A DNA stretch of 43,769 nucleotides from Selenomonadaceae bacterium (GTDB taxonomy: Bacteria > Bacillota > Negativicutes > Selenomonadales > Selenomonadaceae), in assembly GCA_017553205.1 (NCBI GenBank), contig JAFZMV010000153.1:1-43769 (forward strand). Reading direction: 5' to 3'. Positions 18,090 through 25,768 of this stretch are shown piece by piece (the stretch's first letter is position 1; every line of letters begins with the position of its first letter). A model generated the notes under the pieces. The model saw nothing but the letters and a program-made list of their open reading frames with translations. It had not been told where the DNA came from and made no database searches. A program made the position numbers and the translations under genes.

Positions 18090-18350
18090 ATGGAAGTTCT
18101 AAAGGTTTCTGCGAAATCAAATCCCAATTCGGTGGCAGGTGCTTTGGCGGGAGTTATCCGCGAAAATGGAGTGGCGGAGATGCAGGCGATAGGTGCGGGA
18201 GCATTGAATCAGGCAGTTAAAGCCGTAGCTATCGCAAGAGGTTTTGTCGCTCCTCATGGTGTAGATCTTATTTGTATTCCCGCATTTACTGATATTGAAA
18301 TTGACGGCAGCGAGCGTACGGCAATTAAATTGATTGTTGAACCCCGCTGA
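18090..18350 (+). CDS. spoVS: Stage V sporulation protein S
   Basis: An 86-residue SpoVS of the Alba-like nucleic-acid-binding fold, full length, with the highly conserved core VSAKSNPNSVAGALAG (about 6-21), AIGAGALNQAVKA and C-terminal SERTAIKLIVEP. In Bacillus it affects septation and coat assembly; it is also common in non-sporulating Firmicutes and Thermus, where its role is unclear. The ATG at 18090 is chosen over an ATG at 18072 because AAAGGAG (18075-18081) lies between them. It follows the YmdB-like gene by 126 bases, has its own promoter, and is followed by a PHP gene. Presence of spoVS alone does not show that the organism sporulates. Confidence 0.95.
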   Translation: MEVLKVSAKSNPNSVAGALAGVIRENGVAEMQAIGAGALNQAVKAVAIARGFVAPHGVDLICIPAFTDIEIDGSERTAIKLIVEPR

Positions 18351-18399
18351 ATATCTTTCAACTTTTTTGGAATCATAAATTAGAGAAGAGGCAAAGTTC

Positions 18400-19227
18400 A
18401 TGGCAAGCGATCTGCACACGCATACAATTTTTTCGGACGGAAGTTTTTCCCCCGAAGAACTTGTTGCAGAAGCAAAAAAAGTCGGACTAAATTATCTTGC
18501 AGTAACGGATCATGATACCGTTGACGGCGTAAAATATCTATATGAAAACGGACTTTACTCTGATAAGAGCATTAAACTAATTACCGGAATTGAGTTCAGT
18601 GCATTAAATTCTGAACATGATATTCACATTATCGGCTACGATATTGATATTTATGACGGCGGACTTTCTGAAATGGTAAATGATATTGCCGAATCACGCT
18701 GGGAAAGATTCAGCAAAATTATTGAAAATCTTCAAAAAGAAAAGTTTAATATCCGCGAAACAGACGTTTTAAAAACTGCGGGCGACAGTAAATCTATCGG
18801 AAGATTTCACATAGCAAAAACTTTGGTGAAAATGGGAGCATTTAAAACTGTCCGCGAAGTTTTTGACAAAATGCTGTCAAAAGGAAGACCTGCATATGCA
18901 CCGAGATATTTTCCGGAAATTAACGAAATTGTTGAAGTGATACACAACGCAGGCGGAAAAGCGATTTTGGCTCACCCGCTTTTGGTCGGCGACGATGAAC
19001 TTGTAGAAAAAATTTGTCAAAAAGTTGACGGATTAGAAATTTTTTATCCCTGTCATAAAGCACAGGACGTTCAGCGATATAAAATAATGGCAGTAAAATA
19101 TAATTTGGTGACGACGGGCGGAAGTGATTTTCATGGAGTCACGTCGCGTTTTGTAAATGCACTGGGAGAATTTACCGTGTCTGATGAAATTGCCAAACAA
19201 TTCTATCGTTCTGGGGACGACAGGTAG
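18400..19227 (+). CDS. PHP-domain metal-dependent phosphoesterase (TrpH/RnmAM-like)
   Basis: A 275-residue PHP-family enzyme. Metal-binding motifs are DLHTHTIFSDGS (4-15, with His6, His8, Asp13), VTDHDTVDG (35-43), TGIEFSA near 63-69, then AILAHPLL and GGSDFHG. This is the layout of TrpH/YciV-type enzymes, which in characterised members hydrolyse 3',5'-nucleoside bisphosphates or trim RNA 5' ends; histidinol phosphatase is less likely from the neighbours. The ATG follows GAAGAGG. It may be co-transcribed with spoVS (49 bases upstream). Proximity to rny and the YmdB-like gene makes a nucleotide/RNA role plausible but not proven. Confidence 0.88.
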   Translation: MASDLHTHTIFSDGSFSPEELVAEAKKVGLNYLAVTDHDTVDGVKYLYENGLYSDKSIKLITGIEFSALNSEHDIHIIGYDIDIYDGGLSEMVNDIAESRWERFSKIIENLQKEKFNIRETDVLKTAGDSKSIGRFHIAKTLVKMGAFKTVREVFDKMLSKGRPAYAPRYFPEINEIVEVIHNAGGKAILAHPLLVGDDELVEKICQKVDGLEIFYPCHKAQDVQRYKIMAVKYNLVTTGGSDFHGVTSRFVNALGEFTVSDEIAKQFYRSGDDR

Positions 19228-19342
19228 AAAAATGAAAAAAATCTGCAAAAATTTTTGTAATTCAGCAGGGAAAAATTTTGAAACATAGAATATTACCGCG
19301 AAATGACTGTTTGTCATTAAATTTTAAGGGGGTTTATTCGTA

Positions 19343-19741
19343 ATGGAAGAAAAAACTTTAATGAAAACCGATACCGGACTTGGCACAATTAAAATCGCTG
19401 ATGAGGTTGTCAGCATTATTGCTGGTTTGGCGGCTACTGAGATCGATGGTATTGCCGGAATGAGTGGCGGACTTGTCGGCGGAATTGCTGAAGTACTCGG
19501 CAGAAAAAATTTCTCCAAAGGCGTTAAAGTCGAAGTCGGCGAACGCGAGGCAGCTATTGACCTTTATATCATTGTCAAATACGGTGTTCGTATTCCTGAT
19601 GTTGCACTTGCCGCACAGGAAAATATTAAACGTGCTATCGAAACCATGACGGGACTTTCTGTTGTTGAAGTCAATGTAAATGTTCAGGGCGTACACTTCC
19701 CCGAAGAGGAAGTACAGGAAGAAGAAATCCGCGTCCACTAA
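19343..19741 (+). CDS. Asp23/Gls24-family envelope stress protein
   Basis: A 132-residue Asp23/Gls24 domain protein. The family fold is covered by GTIKIADEVVSIIAGLAATEIDGIAGM (starting near residue 15), then VEVGEREAAIDLYIIVKYGVRIPD, and the C-terminal VVEVNVNVQGVHF. The tail is acidic. In Staphylococcus, Asp23 is anchored at the membrane by AmaP, and loss triggers a cell-wall stress response. AAGGGGG precedes the ATG. It heads a cluster with two AmaP-type genes, DUF2273 and nusB; a long hairpin (19744-19813) separates it from the next gene, so it may be expressed at a different level. Confidence 0.9.
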   Translation: MEEKTLMKTDTGLGTIKIADEVVSIIAGLAATEIDGIAGMSGGLVGGIAEVLGRKNFSKGVKVEVGEREAAIDLYIIVKYGVRIPDVALAAQENIKRAIETMTGLSVVEVNVNVQGVHFPEEEVQEEEIRVH

Positions 19742-19743
19742 GA

Positions 19744-19813
19744 CTTCGTAGGATTTGGGATAAAGGCAGCAAAGTGTTTTTCCTGAGTCCTTTATCCTAA
19801 ATTTCCAACGAAG
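19744..19813 (+). repeat. Long inverted repeat between asp23 and amaP-like gene
   Basis: CTTCGT (19744-19749) through GGATAAAGG (19758-19766) pairs with CCTTTATCC (19789-19797) through ACGAAG (19808-19813), about 22 pairs with a few mismatches. The right arm enters the AAGGAGG ribosome site (19811-19817) of the next gene, so folding could limit its translation. There is no T-run. Confidence 0.6.
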
Positions 19814-19825
19814 GAGGAATTTTTA

Positions 19826-20392
19826 ATGGGGATAATAAGCCGCCTGTTATTATTTTTGTATGTTCTTGCAGTGATGGCTGTATCGGCGGTATGCGGCGGA
19901 GTTTGTTTAAAACTTATTCCTGCTAAAGTTTGGCAGAATGTTCTAAATGACTTAGTTACAAGAGAAGAAACTATAATGGTAATCGGTGCAATGCTGGTTG
20001 CGAGTTTGTGTCTTTTGGGCGTGGTCTTTTCAAGAAAAAAAAACATTGAGGACGAACCTGCAGACGATGTTTTGTTGCAGAAGGGCGATTCTGGGGAAGT
20101 TTTAGTTTCTCTGGAAGCCGTGATGAATGTTATAGAGCGTTCCGCACTGACTGTAAACGGAGTCCGCGAAGTTCATTCCGATGTTTATAAAGGACCGGGA
20201 CCTTCGCCGATAAAAGTCAAAATGTCTGTTACTTTAAGTCAAGGATATTCTGCACCGGCGGTAAGTTCAAAAATAACTTCTGTAGTCAATGACGCTTTAA
20301 GAGTTGCCTTTGAATTTACAGACGTGCCGATAAAATTGAAAGTTAAAGAAATTACCAATGCTGTGGCAGAGCGTGGAAAACGCGTTGTTTAG
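19826..20392 (+). CDS. amaP: AmaP-like membrane anchor with Asp23-type domain
   Basis: A 188-residue protein similar to AmaP, the membrane anchor of Asp23. Two N-terminal membrane helices (about 5-27 and 50-68, the latter followed by SRKKN) are followed by an Asp23-like soluble domain (about 80-180: VSLEAVMNVIERSALTVNGVREV, then VKMSVTLSQGYSAPAVSSKI). AAGGAGG precedes the ATG but is partly in the preceding hairpin. Next to a real Asp23 and a DUF2273 gene, the standard grouping for this envelope-stress module. Confidence 0.85.
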   Translation: MGIISRLLLFLYVLAVMAVSAVCGGVCLKLIPAKVWQNVLNDLVTREETIMVIGAMLVASLCLLGVVFSRKKNIEDEPADDVLLQKGDSGEVLVSLEAVMNVIERSALTVNGVREVHSDVYKGPGPSPIKVKMSVTLSQGYSAPAVSSKITSVVNDALRVAFEFTDVPIKLKVKEITNAVAERGKRVV

Positions 20393-20404
20393 GTGGTGTA
20401 GCTG

Positions 20405-20818
20405 ATGCTGGATAGATTTAAAAATTTATTTGGGAAGGATCTTCCTAAAACTCTTAAAAAAAATTTCCGCACTATTCGTACCGGCAATTCTTTCACGCTG
20501 AAAAATACTGATTACGGAAAAATCAATGTCGAATGTGATTTAATTCGCAGATATGTAGAACGTGCGGCGGCAGAAGTAAACGGTATTCACGAAGTCAGTG
20601 CGATTGTTGAGCCGCCTGTGGAAAATGATGCTCTTGCCGTCAGGTTTTCTCTTTCGCTCGGGCATGGTCATTCTGCACAGAGCGTCAGTGCTGATTTGGT
20701 CAAAGCCGTCAAAAAAGTTTTGGAAGATGTTTTTCAAATAGTTGACGTGGGAATTTATTTGAAAGTAGTCGGAATCGCCCAGCTTTCCGATAAAAAGCCG
20801 GGTCGGCGTGTTCGTTAG
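20405..20818 (+). CDS. Second AmaP/Asp23-like protein lacking membrane helices
   Basis: A 137-residue protein with the same Asp23-type pattern as the upstream AmaP-like protein (VERAAAEVNGIHEVSAIV near 48-65, then VRFSLSLGHGHSAQSVSADLVKAVKKVLED), but with no membrane segment: the N-terminus is basic and soluble (MLDRFKNLFGKDLPKTLKKNFRTI). It is probably a diverged tandem duplicate that lost the anchor. Twelve bases separate it from amaP and thirteen from the DUF2273 gene, so the three are one transcript. It might pair with AmaP or with Asp23; the exact role is unknown. Confidence 0.75.
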   Translation: MLDRFKNLFGKDLPKTLKKNFRTIRTGNSFTLKNTDYGKINVECDLIRRYVERAAAEVNGIHEVSAIVEPPVENDALAVRFSLSLGHGHSAQSVSADLVKAVKKVLEDVFQIVDVGIYLKVVGIAQLSDKKPGRRVR

Positions 20819-20831
20819 GCGGTGAAAATTT

Positions 20832-21095
20832 ATGTGGGAAGAAGTAAAAATTTTTATCTCAAAATTTTTCGCACAACATACGAACCGTAAAATTGGTTTT
20901 ATCGGAGGAGTTTTAGTCGGTGCGGCTGTCTGGCTGTTTGGATTTTTCCCTACGCTGTTCGCCTTTTTCTGCGGAGTTATCGGGCTGTATATCGGCTCGC
21001 GTTTTGATGAAGGCGATGATTTGATTGACAGAACCTTGAAGGCTCTCGATAAAAATCTGCCGGAAAAAGTCCGTCAATGGAAATTTAAATTTTAG
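20832..21095 (+). CDS. DUF2273 small membrane protein
   Basis: An 87-residue membrane protein of the DUF2273 family, regularly found beside Asp23/AmaP genes. It has a hydrophobic hairpin of two helices (about 20-60: KIGFIGGVLVGAAVWLFGFF, then FAFFCGVIGLYIGSRFDEGDDL) and an amphipathic C-terminus. The G-x-x-x-G spacing in the first helix suggests helix packing. It probably sits in the membrane with AmaP. Biochemical function is not established. nusB follows after 14 bases. Confidence 0.85.
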   Translation: MWEEVKIFISKFFAQHTNRKIGFIGGVLVGAAVWLFGFFPTLFAFFCGVIGLYIGSRFDEGDDLIDRTLKALDKNLPEKVRQWKFKF

Positions 21096-21109
21096 GAGAA
21101 AAATTTTAG

Positions 21110-21532
21110 ATGAGTCTGATATTAGCAAGAGAAGCGGCTTTTAAGGCGATTTTCCAGTTGGATTTTTGTCAAGAGCTTAAAGACGAATTTGAAGATTATG
21201 AGAATCTTGCCATTCAAAATGTTGTTGAAGAATTTCCACAGCTGACTGAAAACAATTTAGTCATTTTGGAAAGAAACGTCAAAGGCACTATGGCACATCT
21301 TGAAGAAATTGATGAGATTATACAGAAGAATTTAAAAAAGGGCTGGACACTCAAAAGGCTTGCGACGGCAGACAGAAATATTTTGAGGCTTGCCGTGTAT
21401 GAGATGAAATTTGCCGAAGAAAAACTTTCTGCAGGTATTGCCATAAATGAGGCTGTAAATCTTGCAAAAAAATACGGTACTGATAATTCAGGAAAGTTTG
21501 TAAACGGTATTCTTGATGCAGTTTCAAAATAA
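21110..21532 (+). CDS. nusB: Transcription antitermination factor NusB
   Basis: A 140-residue all-alpha NusB, which binds boxA RNA with NusE (ribosomal protein S10) in rRNA antitermination. Family features are the N-terminal AREAAFKAIFQLDF (5-18), TLKRLATADRNILRLAVYEM (about 83-102) and AINEAVNLAKKYGTDNSGKFVNGILDAV near the C-terminus. Last gene of the asp23-amaP-DUF2273 cluster, an arrangement also seen in other Firmicutes, and followed at once by an intrinsic terminator. Confidence 0.95.
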   Translation: MSLILAREAAFKAIFQLDFCQELKDEFEDYENLAIQNVVEEFPQLTENNLVILERNVKGTMAHLEEIDEIIQKNLKKGWTLKRLATADRNILRLAVYEMKFAEEKLSAGIAINEAVNLAKKYGTDNSGKFVNGILDAVSK

Positions 21533-21546
21533 AAAAAGTTTTACCG

Positions 21547-21570
21547 CCGGACGTTATGTCCGGTTTTTTT
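21547..21570 (+). terminator. Intrinsic terminator after nusB
   Basis: CCGGAC (21547-21552), a five-base loop, GTCCGG (21558-21563) and a run of seven T. Confidence 0.9.
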
Positions 21571-21619
21571 GTTGTCGTTTTATAGAATGAACATTATCCA
21601 AGAATGTTTAATTAAGATT

Positions 21620-21648
21620 ATGACACAAAATTTTTTCTGTGTTATAAT
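21620..21648 (+). promoter_or_regulatory. Sigma-70-type promoter of tyrS
   Basis: ATGACA (21620-21625), a 17-base spacer and TATAAT (21643-21648), 47 bases before the start codon. The leader is too short for a T-box, which in many Firmicutes controls tyrS. Confidence 0.75.
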
Positions 21649-21695
21649 TTCAGCGAAAGAATTTTTCAAAAAAATATTTTTAAGGAGAGAGTTTG

Positions 21696-22916
21696 TTGAC
21701 TGAAAAAAATGTTTTCGATACTTTAAAAGAACGTGGGTTTATTGCACAGTGTACTGATGAAGAAGTTGTAAGAAAAATGCTCGGAGAAAAATCCGTAACT
21801 TTTTATATTGGTTTTGATCCGACTGCTGACAGTTTGCACGCGGGGCATTTTATTGCACTCATGGTTATGGCTCACATGCAGAGAGCAGGTCACCGCCCTA
21901 TTGCTTTAGTCGGAGGCGGCACCGGAACTATCGGAGATCCTTCAGGGCGTTCAGATTTGAGAAAAGTTTTGACAGATGAAATAATTCATCATAACTGCGA
22001 ATGTTTTAAAAAACAAATTTCAAGATTCATAGATTTTTCTGACGGCAAGGCTTTGATGGTGAATAACGGCGACTGGCTTAGAAAATTAAATTATATTGAT
22101 TTACTTCGCGAAGTCGGACATCATTTCACGGTCAACAGAATGTTGGCGGCAGAATGTTACAAACAACGCTGGGAAAAAGGTTTGACTTTCCTTGAATTTA
22201 ATTACATGGTCATGCAGGCTTATGACTTCTACAAACTTAACAAAGATTACAACTGCGAAATGGAACTCGGCGGCGATGATCAATGGTCAAATATTATTGC
22301 GGGCGTTGAACTTGTTCGCAGAAAAACAGGCAAAAATGTTTTCGGCTTGACGAATAAACTTTTGACGAAAAGCGACGGAACAAAAATGGGAAAAACTGCT
22401 GGCGGAGCATTGTGGCTTGACGCTGAAAAAGTTTCCCCGTACGATTTTTATCAGTATTGGAGAAATGTTGATGACGCTGACGTTAAAACCTGCCTTTCTC
22501 TTTTAACTTTCCTGCCTATGGAAGAAGTAAACAGACTTTCAAATTTGAAAGATTCTGCGATTAATGAGGCTAAAAAAATTCTTGCGTACGAAGTAACGAA
22601 ACTTGTTCACGGAGAAGAGGCGGCAAAATCTGCAGAAAAATCCGCCGCAGAAATTTTTAGCGGACAGAGTTCCGAAAATATGCCGACTGTTGAAATTTCT
22701 GATGCGATTGGTAAAAAACTTTTGGACGTTCTTGCCGTTGCTAAAATTATTGAATCGAAGGCAGAAGGTCGCAGGTTAATTTCTCAAAACGGTTTGTCAC
22801 TTAACGACGAAAAAATTTCTGACGCTGATTTTGTTTTGTCTGAAAAAGATTTTGAAAATAATTCTGCCGTGATTCGCAAAGGCAAAAAGAAATTTTATAA
22901 ACTTGTGCTTGCGTAA
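21696..22916 (+). CDS. tyrS: Tyrosyl-tRNA synthetase
   Basis: Class I aminoacyl-tRNA synthetase charging tRNA(Tyr), 406 residues. The HIGH-equivalent motif is [13 protein letters not shown] (HAGH at 48-51); the KMSKS-type loop is [10 protein letters not shown] near 225-234; a C-terminal S4-like RNA-binding domain (about 340-405) contains [18 protein letters not shown]. Two adjacent TTG codons are possible; 21696 sits eight bases from AAGGAG (21682-21687) and 21693 only five, so 21696 is preferred. Own promoter and terminator; monocistronic. Confidence 0.95.
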   Translation: MTEKNVFDTLKERGFIAQCTDEEVVRKMLGEKSVTFYIGFDPTADSLHAGHFIALMVMAHMQRAGHRPIALVGGGTGTIGDPSGRSDLRKVLTDEIIHHNCECFKKQISRFIDFSDGKALMVNNGDWLRKLNYIDLLREVGHHFTVNRMLAAECYKQRWEKGLTFLEFNYMVMQAYDFYKLNKDYNCEMELGGDDQWSNIIAGVELVRRKTGKNVFGLTNKLLTKSDGTKMGKTAGGALWLDAEKVSPYDFYQYWRNVDDADVKTCLSLLTFLPMEEVNRLSNLKDSAINEAKKILAYEVTKLVHGEEAAKSAEKSAAEIFSGQSSENMPTVEISDAIGKKLLDVLAVAKIIESKAEGRRLISQNGLSLNDEKISDADFVLSEKDFENNSAVIRKGKKKFYKLVLA

Positions 22917-22942
22917 AGTTTAATAAAAAAAAACGAACAAAA

Positions 22943-22972
22943 AAATCTCAACTTCGGTTGAGATTTTTTTTT
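22943..22972. terminator. Intrinsic terminator of tyrS
   Basis: AAATCTCAAC (22943-22952), a TTCG tetraloop and GTTGAGATTT (22957-22966) form a perfect 10-bp stem followed by T. Flanked by A-rich sequence on the left, it may also serve the convergent phosphatase gene. Confidence 0.92.
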
Positions 22973-23003
22973 ACAAACTAAAAAAAATTTTTTAGAGTAA
23001 TTT

Positions 23004-24269
23004 TTACTCGCTCATCTTTTCTGCTTTTTCAATCGTATCATTCCAACGCTTTTCAAAATCACTGTACAAATATAATCCGTCCTCGTTAGCCGTCAACCCT
23101 TTGAACTTCAAATAAAAAATTTGTGGAGGATTTTCAAGGGAAAGTATTTCTAAATTTTTAATTTGCTCGGAATTTTGATAAGCAAGATAAACTTTTGCAT
23201 ATTCCTTACCGTCCGTGCCGATTCTTTTTTCGACAACAAATTTCACGCCAATCGGAATTTTTCTTTCAATGGTATTCGGCAGTGAAAATCTTTCAACACC
23301 AAGAGCAGTCAACATCGACATGACATTTGTATCATGTCCGCAGACAAAAGTAAATTTTCTGCCGTCAACAGAATTTTCTTGCCGTAAAAATTTCAGCATA
23401 GGCTTTGCAAAACTCACAGCAATCGAAGGAGTTCCGCAAACTGTTTCAATCGCAAAATCATGAATATTTTTAACGCCGTCCCACTGTTCGGGCGTAATTT
23501 TTTTTCCGAAAATAAAATTATTTGTTGAAGGGTCTTCATAATTTTGCATTATTAAAGTGTCGCAAATACTCGCCGCAAGTTGAACTCCGCCCTGCCAGCT
23601 TACAGACTTATTTTTTTCAATAGTAACTTTTAAATCGTCAGTCGGGAAGTGCTGAATATTTTTTTCTTTTGCGTACGGAGAGTTTTTAAAATCCAAAATA
23701 CTTTCAAGTTGATTCAGCGACGGACTTAAATTTTCTGCCATATCTTGAAAATTTTTTGCGTTGTGCAGAGTAAAAATTTCGTTGAAAACTTTTTGTCGGA
23801 AATTTTCGTCGAAGTTTCCAAAATTCATATTAAAATTTTCGTCCCAACTGCCGACAGAATATTTATGCTCGACTTTAACATTTGCAACAGGCAACATTCC
23901 GCTTGAAAAATATTGTGCGGTGGCGATTGTCCTCTGAAAAGAATTTGCGTAAAATTTAAATTCATTTTCGGCGGGAATATAATTTTCGGGAATAAAATTT
24001 TCATTCTCAAGATATTTTCTGAAATATTGCCCCATTTCCGTTTCCAAAATTCCGCCGCGTGAAGTAAGTTCGCCGGGTTTTGTAGTCCACTCAATCCATT
24101 TTTGACTTGTCGAATTATACTGCGGAGAATTTTTTGCAATGAGCGGAGCTCTGACATTATGACGGCTGAAAATCAAAACTTTTTCCAGACGATATTTTTC
24201 AGCATGTGCAAAATTTACAAACGAAAAAATAATTGCGACAACCAAAAATAAATTTAAAAATTTTTTCAT
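23004..24269 (-). CDS. Secreted histidine acid phosphatase (branch 2, phytase/glucose-1-phosphatase-like)
   Basis: A 421-residue exported phosphatase. Residues 1-23 are a signal peptide (basic MKK, hydrophobic core, cleavage after AHA). The mature protein opens with the RHGxRxP-type motif as SRHNVRAP (35-42; nucleophile His37, with Asn in place of the usual Gly), and the late motif CGHDTN near 308-313 supplies the proton donor Asp. It would remove phosphate from sugar phosphates or phytate in the periplasm. The frame extends upstream to 24407, but the ATG at 24269 carries GAGGAG and the signal peptide, so it is the real start. Twenty bases downstream of an ABC-2 permease gene, likely the same transcript. 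Confidence 0.85.
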   Translation of the reverse strand: MKKFLNLFLVVAIIFSFVNFAHAEKYRLEKVLIFSRHNVRAPLIAKNSPQYNSTSQKWIEWTTKPGELTSRGGILETEMGQYFRKYLENENFIPENYIPAENEFKFYANSFQRTIATAQYFSSGMLPVANVKVEHKYSVGSWDENFNMNFGNFDENFRQKVFNEIFTLHNAKNFQDMAENLSPSLNQLESILDFKNSPYAKEKNIQHFPTDDLKVTIEKNKSVSWQGGVQLAASICDTLIMQNYEDPSTNNFIFGKKITPEQWDGVKNIHDFAIETVCGTPSIAVSFAKPMLKFLRQENSVDGRKFTFVCGHDTNVMSMLTALGVERFSLPNTIERKIPIGVKFVVEKRIGTDGKEYAKVYLAYQNSEQIKNLEILSLENPPQIFYLKFKGLTANEDGLYLYSDFEKRWNDTIEKAEKMSE

Positions 24270-24289
24270 GAAAAAACTCCTCAAAAAAT

Positions 24290-25099
24290 TTATAAAACGT
24301 CGGCAAAATGCGGACGAAGTTTTTTGAAACACCAAGCTCCGGCAAACATTACCACTGCCGTAAAAATCCAAAAATAAATTGTCAAATGCAAATGCTGCCA
24401 GAACCATTCTTTGTAAATAAAACTCTGGCGATAACCTTCAATCAAATAATAAGCGGGATTTAATTTTAAAATGAATTGAAATTCTTCAGGAACCATATTT
24501 AAATTCCAAAAAATCGGAGTTCCCCAAAATCCAAATTGCAAAATCATTGCCGCGAATTGTCCAACGTCACGCAAAAAAACTGTCAGCGAACTTGTCAGCC
24601 ATGAAATTCCCAGCGAAAGACAAATCATCGCGAAAAAATAATAAATTATTTGCAGATTGTAAATTGAAACCGAATAACCGTAAATCGCGAACATCAAAAA
24701 TAAAACTGCCACGAAAAAAATATGAACGACTAATGCCGACATAATTTTTACAATCGGCAAAAGTTCCACGCGGAAAACTATTTTTTTCACAAGAAAACTG
24801 CTTTCAATGACGGAACTTGACGCACTCAAAATACTTTCACTGATAAAAAACCATGGAAACATTCCGCAGACAAGCCACAAGATAAACGGGAAATTTGCAA
24901 CGGGCATGGATTTAAATCCGACTTGAAACACAAACCAAAAAATTAAAACGGTTATTGTCGGCTGAATGAACGCCCATAAAATTCCGAGATAAGAACCCAA
25001 ATATCTCTGCCGAAAATCTCTTTTCGTCATTTGCCAAAGTAATTTTCTGTTTCGGAAAATATCCAAAATCAAGGCGGTTAATGCATGCAAATATCTCAT
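24290..25099 (-). CDS. ABC-2 type permease, O-antigen/teichoic-acid exporter family
   Basis: A 269-residue inner-membrane subunit of a Wzm/TagG/KpsM-type glycan exporter. It shows about six membrane helices, the N-terminal amphipathic part with KRDFRQRYLGSYLGILWAFIQP (from about 26), and the conserved late FWGTPIFWNLNMVPE and LNPAYYLIEGYR. The partner ATPase (Wzt/TagH), normally the next gene, is absent; a histidine acid phosphatase gene follows instead. The ATPase must be elsewhere or the system is rearranged. The ATG follows GGAGA. Divergent from ssrA. Confidence 0.88.
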   Translation of the reverse strand: MRYLHALTALILDIFRNRKLLWQMTKRDFRQRYLGSYLGILWAFIQPTITVLIFWFVFQVGFKSMPVANFPFILWLVCGMFPWFFISESILSASSSVIESSFLVKKIVFRVELLPIVKIMSALVVHIFFVAVLFLMFAIYGYSVSIYNLQIIYYFFAMICLSLGISWLTSSLTVFLRDVGQFAAMILQFGFWGTPIFWNLNMVPEEFQFILKLNPAYYLIEGYRQSFIYKEWFWQHLHLTIYFWIFTAVVMFAGAWCFKKLRPHFADVL

Positions 25100-25192
25100 A
25101 AAATTTCTCCATTAAAAAAATTTTGTAAACTTTTCTACAAGAAATCAAAAAGCCCTGCCGTTTATTTTTTTGTTGCCATCGTTTGTGAATAA

Positions 25193-25221
25193 TTGACTTT
25201 TTGAAAAAATTTTTATATACT
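25193..25221 (+). promoter_or_regulatory. Promoter of ssrA
   Basis: TTGACT (25193-25198), a 17-base spacer and TATACT (25216-25221). Transcription would start about 30 bases before the mature tmRNA 5' end; the short leader contains TGCCG/CGGCA (25221-25240), which can pair. Confidence 0.8.
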
Positions 25222-25256
25222 GCCGATGTGTCGAACGGCACATAAAAATTTTTTAA

Positions 25257-25608
25257 GGGGATGTAATGGTTTCGACGGGGGTAGATGGTATTCGATAAGC
25301 GAGCACCGGGTTTCTCGAACCGGTTTAGTAAGGGAAAAATTTTGCTTTAAATATAAAAGCAGACGAAAACTACGCTTTGGCGGCTTAATGCCACCTTCGC
25401 CGGCTGACTCCTGCTGGGTCGGGTCGAAGGTCAGTGCAGGATACTGAATTTGAGTTCACCGTAAGAATTCGGGAATTTTTTTAGGTGATAGATTTTTTCA
25501 AGGTTGTCGGCGGACTTGTAAGAATTGAAATTTTTTCACCGACTGAGCTCGGAGAAAGTTGAGTAACAATATTTTCGGACAGGAGTTCGATTCTCCTCAT
25601 CTCCACCA
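25257..25608 (+). ncRNA. ssrA: Transfer-messenger RNA
   Basis: Rescues stalled ribosomes with SmpB. The 5' end GGGGATG pairs with CATCTCC near the 3' end (one G-T pair) to form the acceptor stem, followed by ACCA; the CCA is encoded. The 5' sequence GGGGATGTAATGGTTTCGAC is the hallmark of one-piece tmRNA. The TTCGATT T-loop is near 25587. The tag frame runs from the GCA resume codon at 25359 to TAA at 25386-25388 and encodes ADENYALAA, ending in the usual ALAA degron. About 352 nucleotides. smpB lies 2.7 kb downstream. Ends chosen by pairing; good to one or two bases. Confidence 0.96.
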
Positions 25609-25622
25609 AATTTGAAAATGAC

Positions 25623-25648
25623 AGCTTGAGTTAATTCTCAGGCTTTTT
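25623..25648 (+). terminator. Intrinsic terminator of ssrA
   Basis: AGCTTGAG (25623-25630) pairs with CTCAGGCT (25637-25644), with one wobble, then T-rich sequence, 14 bases after the tmRNA CCA. Confidence 0.75.
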
Positions 25649-25707
25649 AGTTTCTCAAAAAAATTTTGTTTGTACGTTAAAGAATTCTGTATTCATGACG
25701 CATAAAC

Positions 25708-25736
25708 TTGAAAAATTTTTTTTGCTTGCTTATAAT
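25708..25736 (+). promoter_or_regulatory. Promoter of the malic enzyme gene
   Basis: TTGAAA (25708-25713), a 17-base spacer and TATAAT (25731-25736), 32 bases before the start codon. Confidence 0.75.
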
Positions 25737-25768
25737 CTGAAAATCACAAGTTGAGAGGAGAAAATTTG

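Noticed and set aside
18090-18350. Evidence that the organism forms spores
   Set aside because: spoVS occurs widely in non-sporulating bacteria; one gene and one promoter-like site are not enough.
25257-25608. The ssrA tag reading frame as an independent protein gene
   Set aside because: The short frames in this region are explained entirely by tmRNA structure and its ADENYALAA tag.
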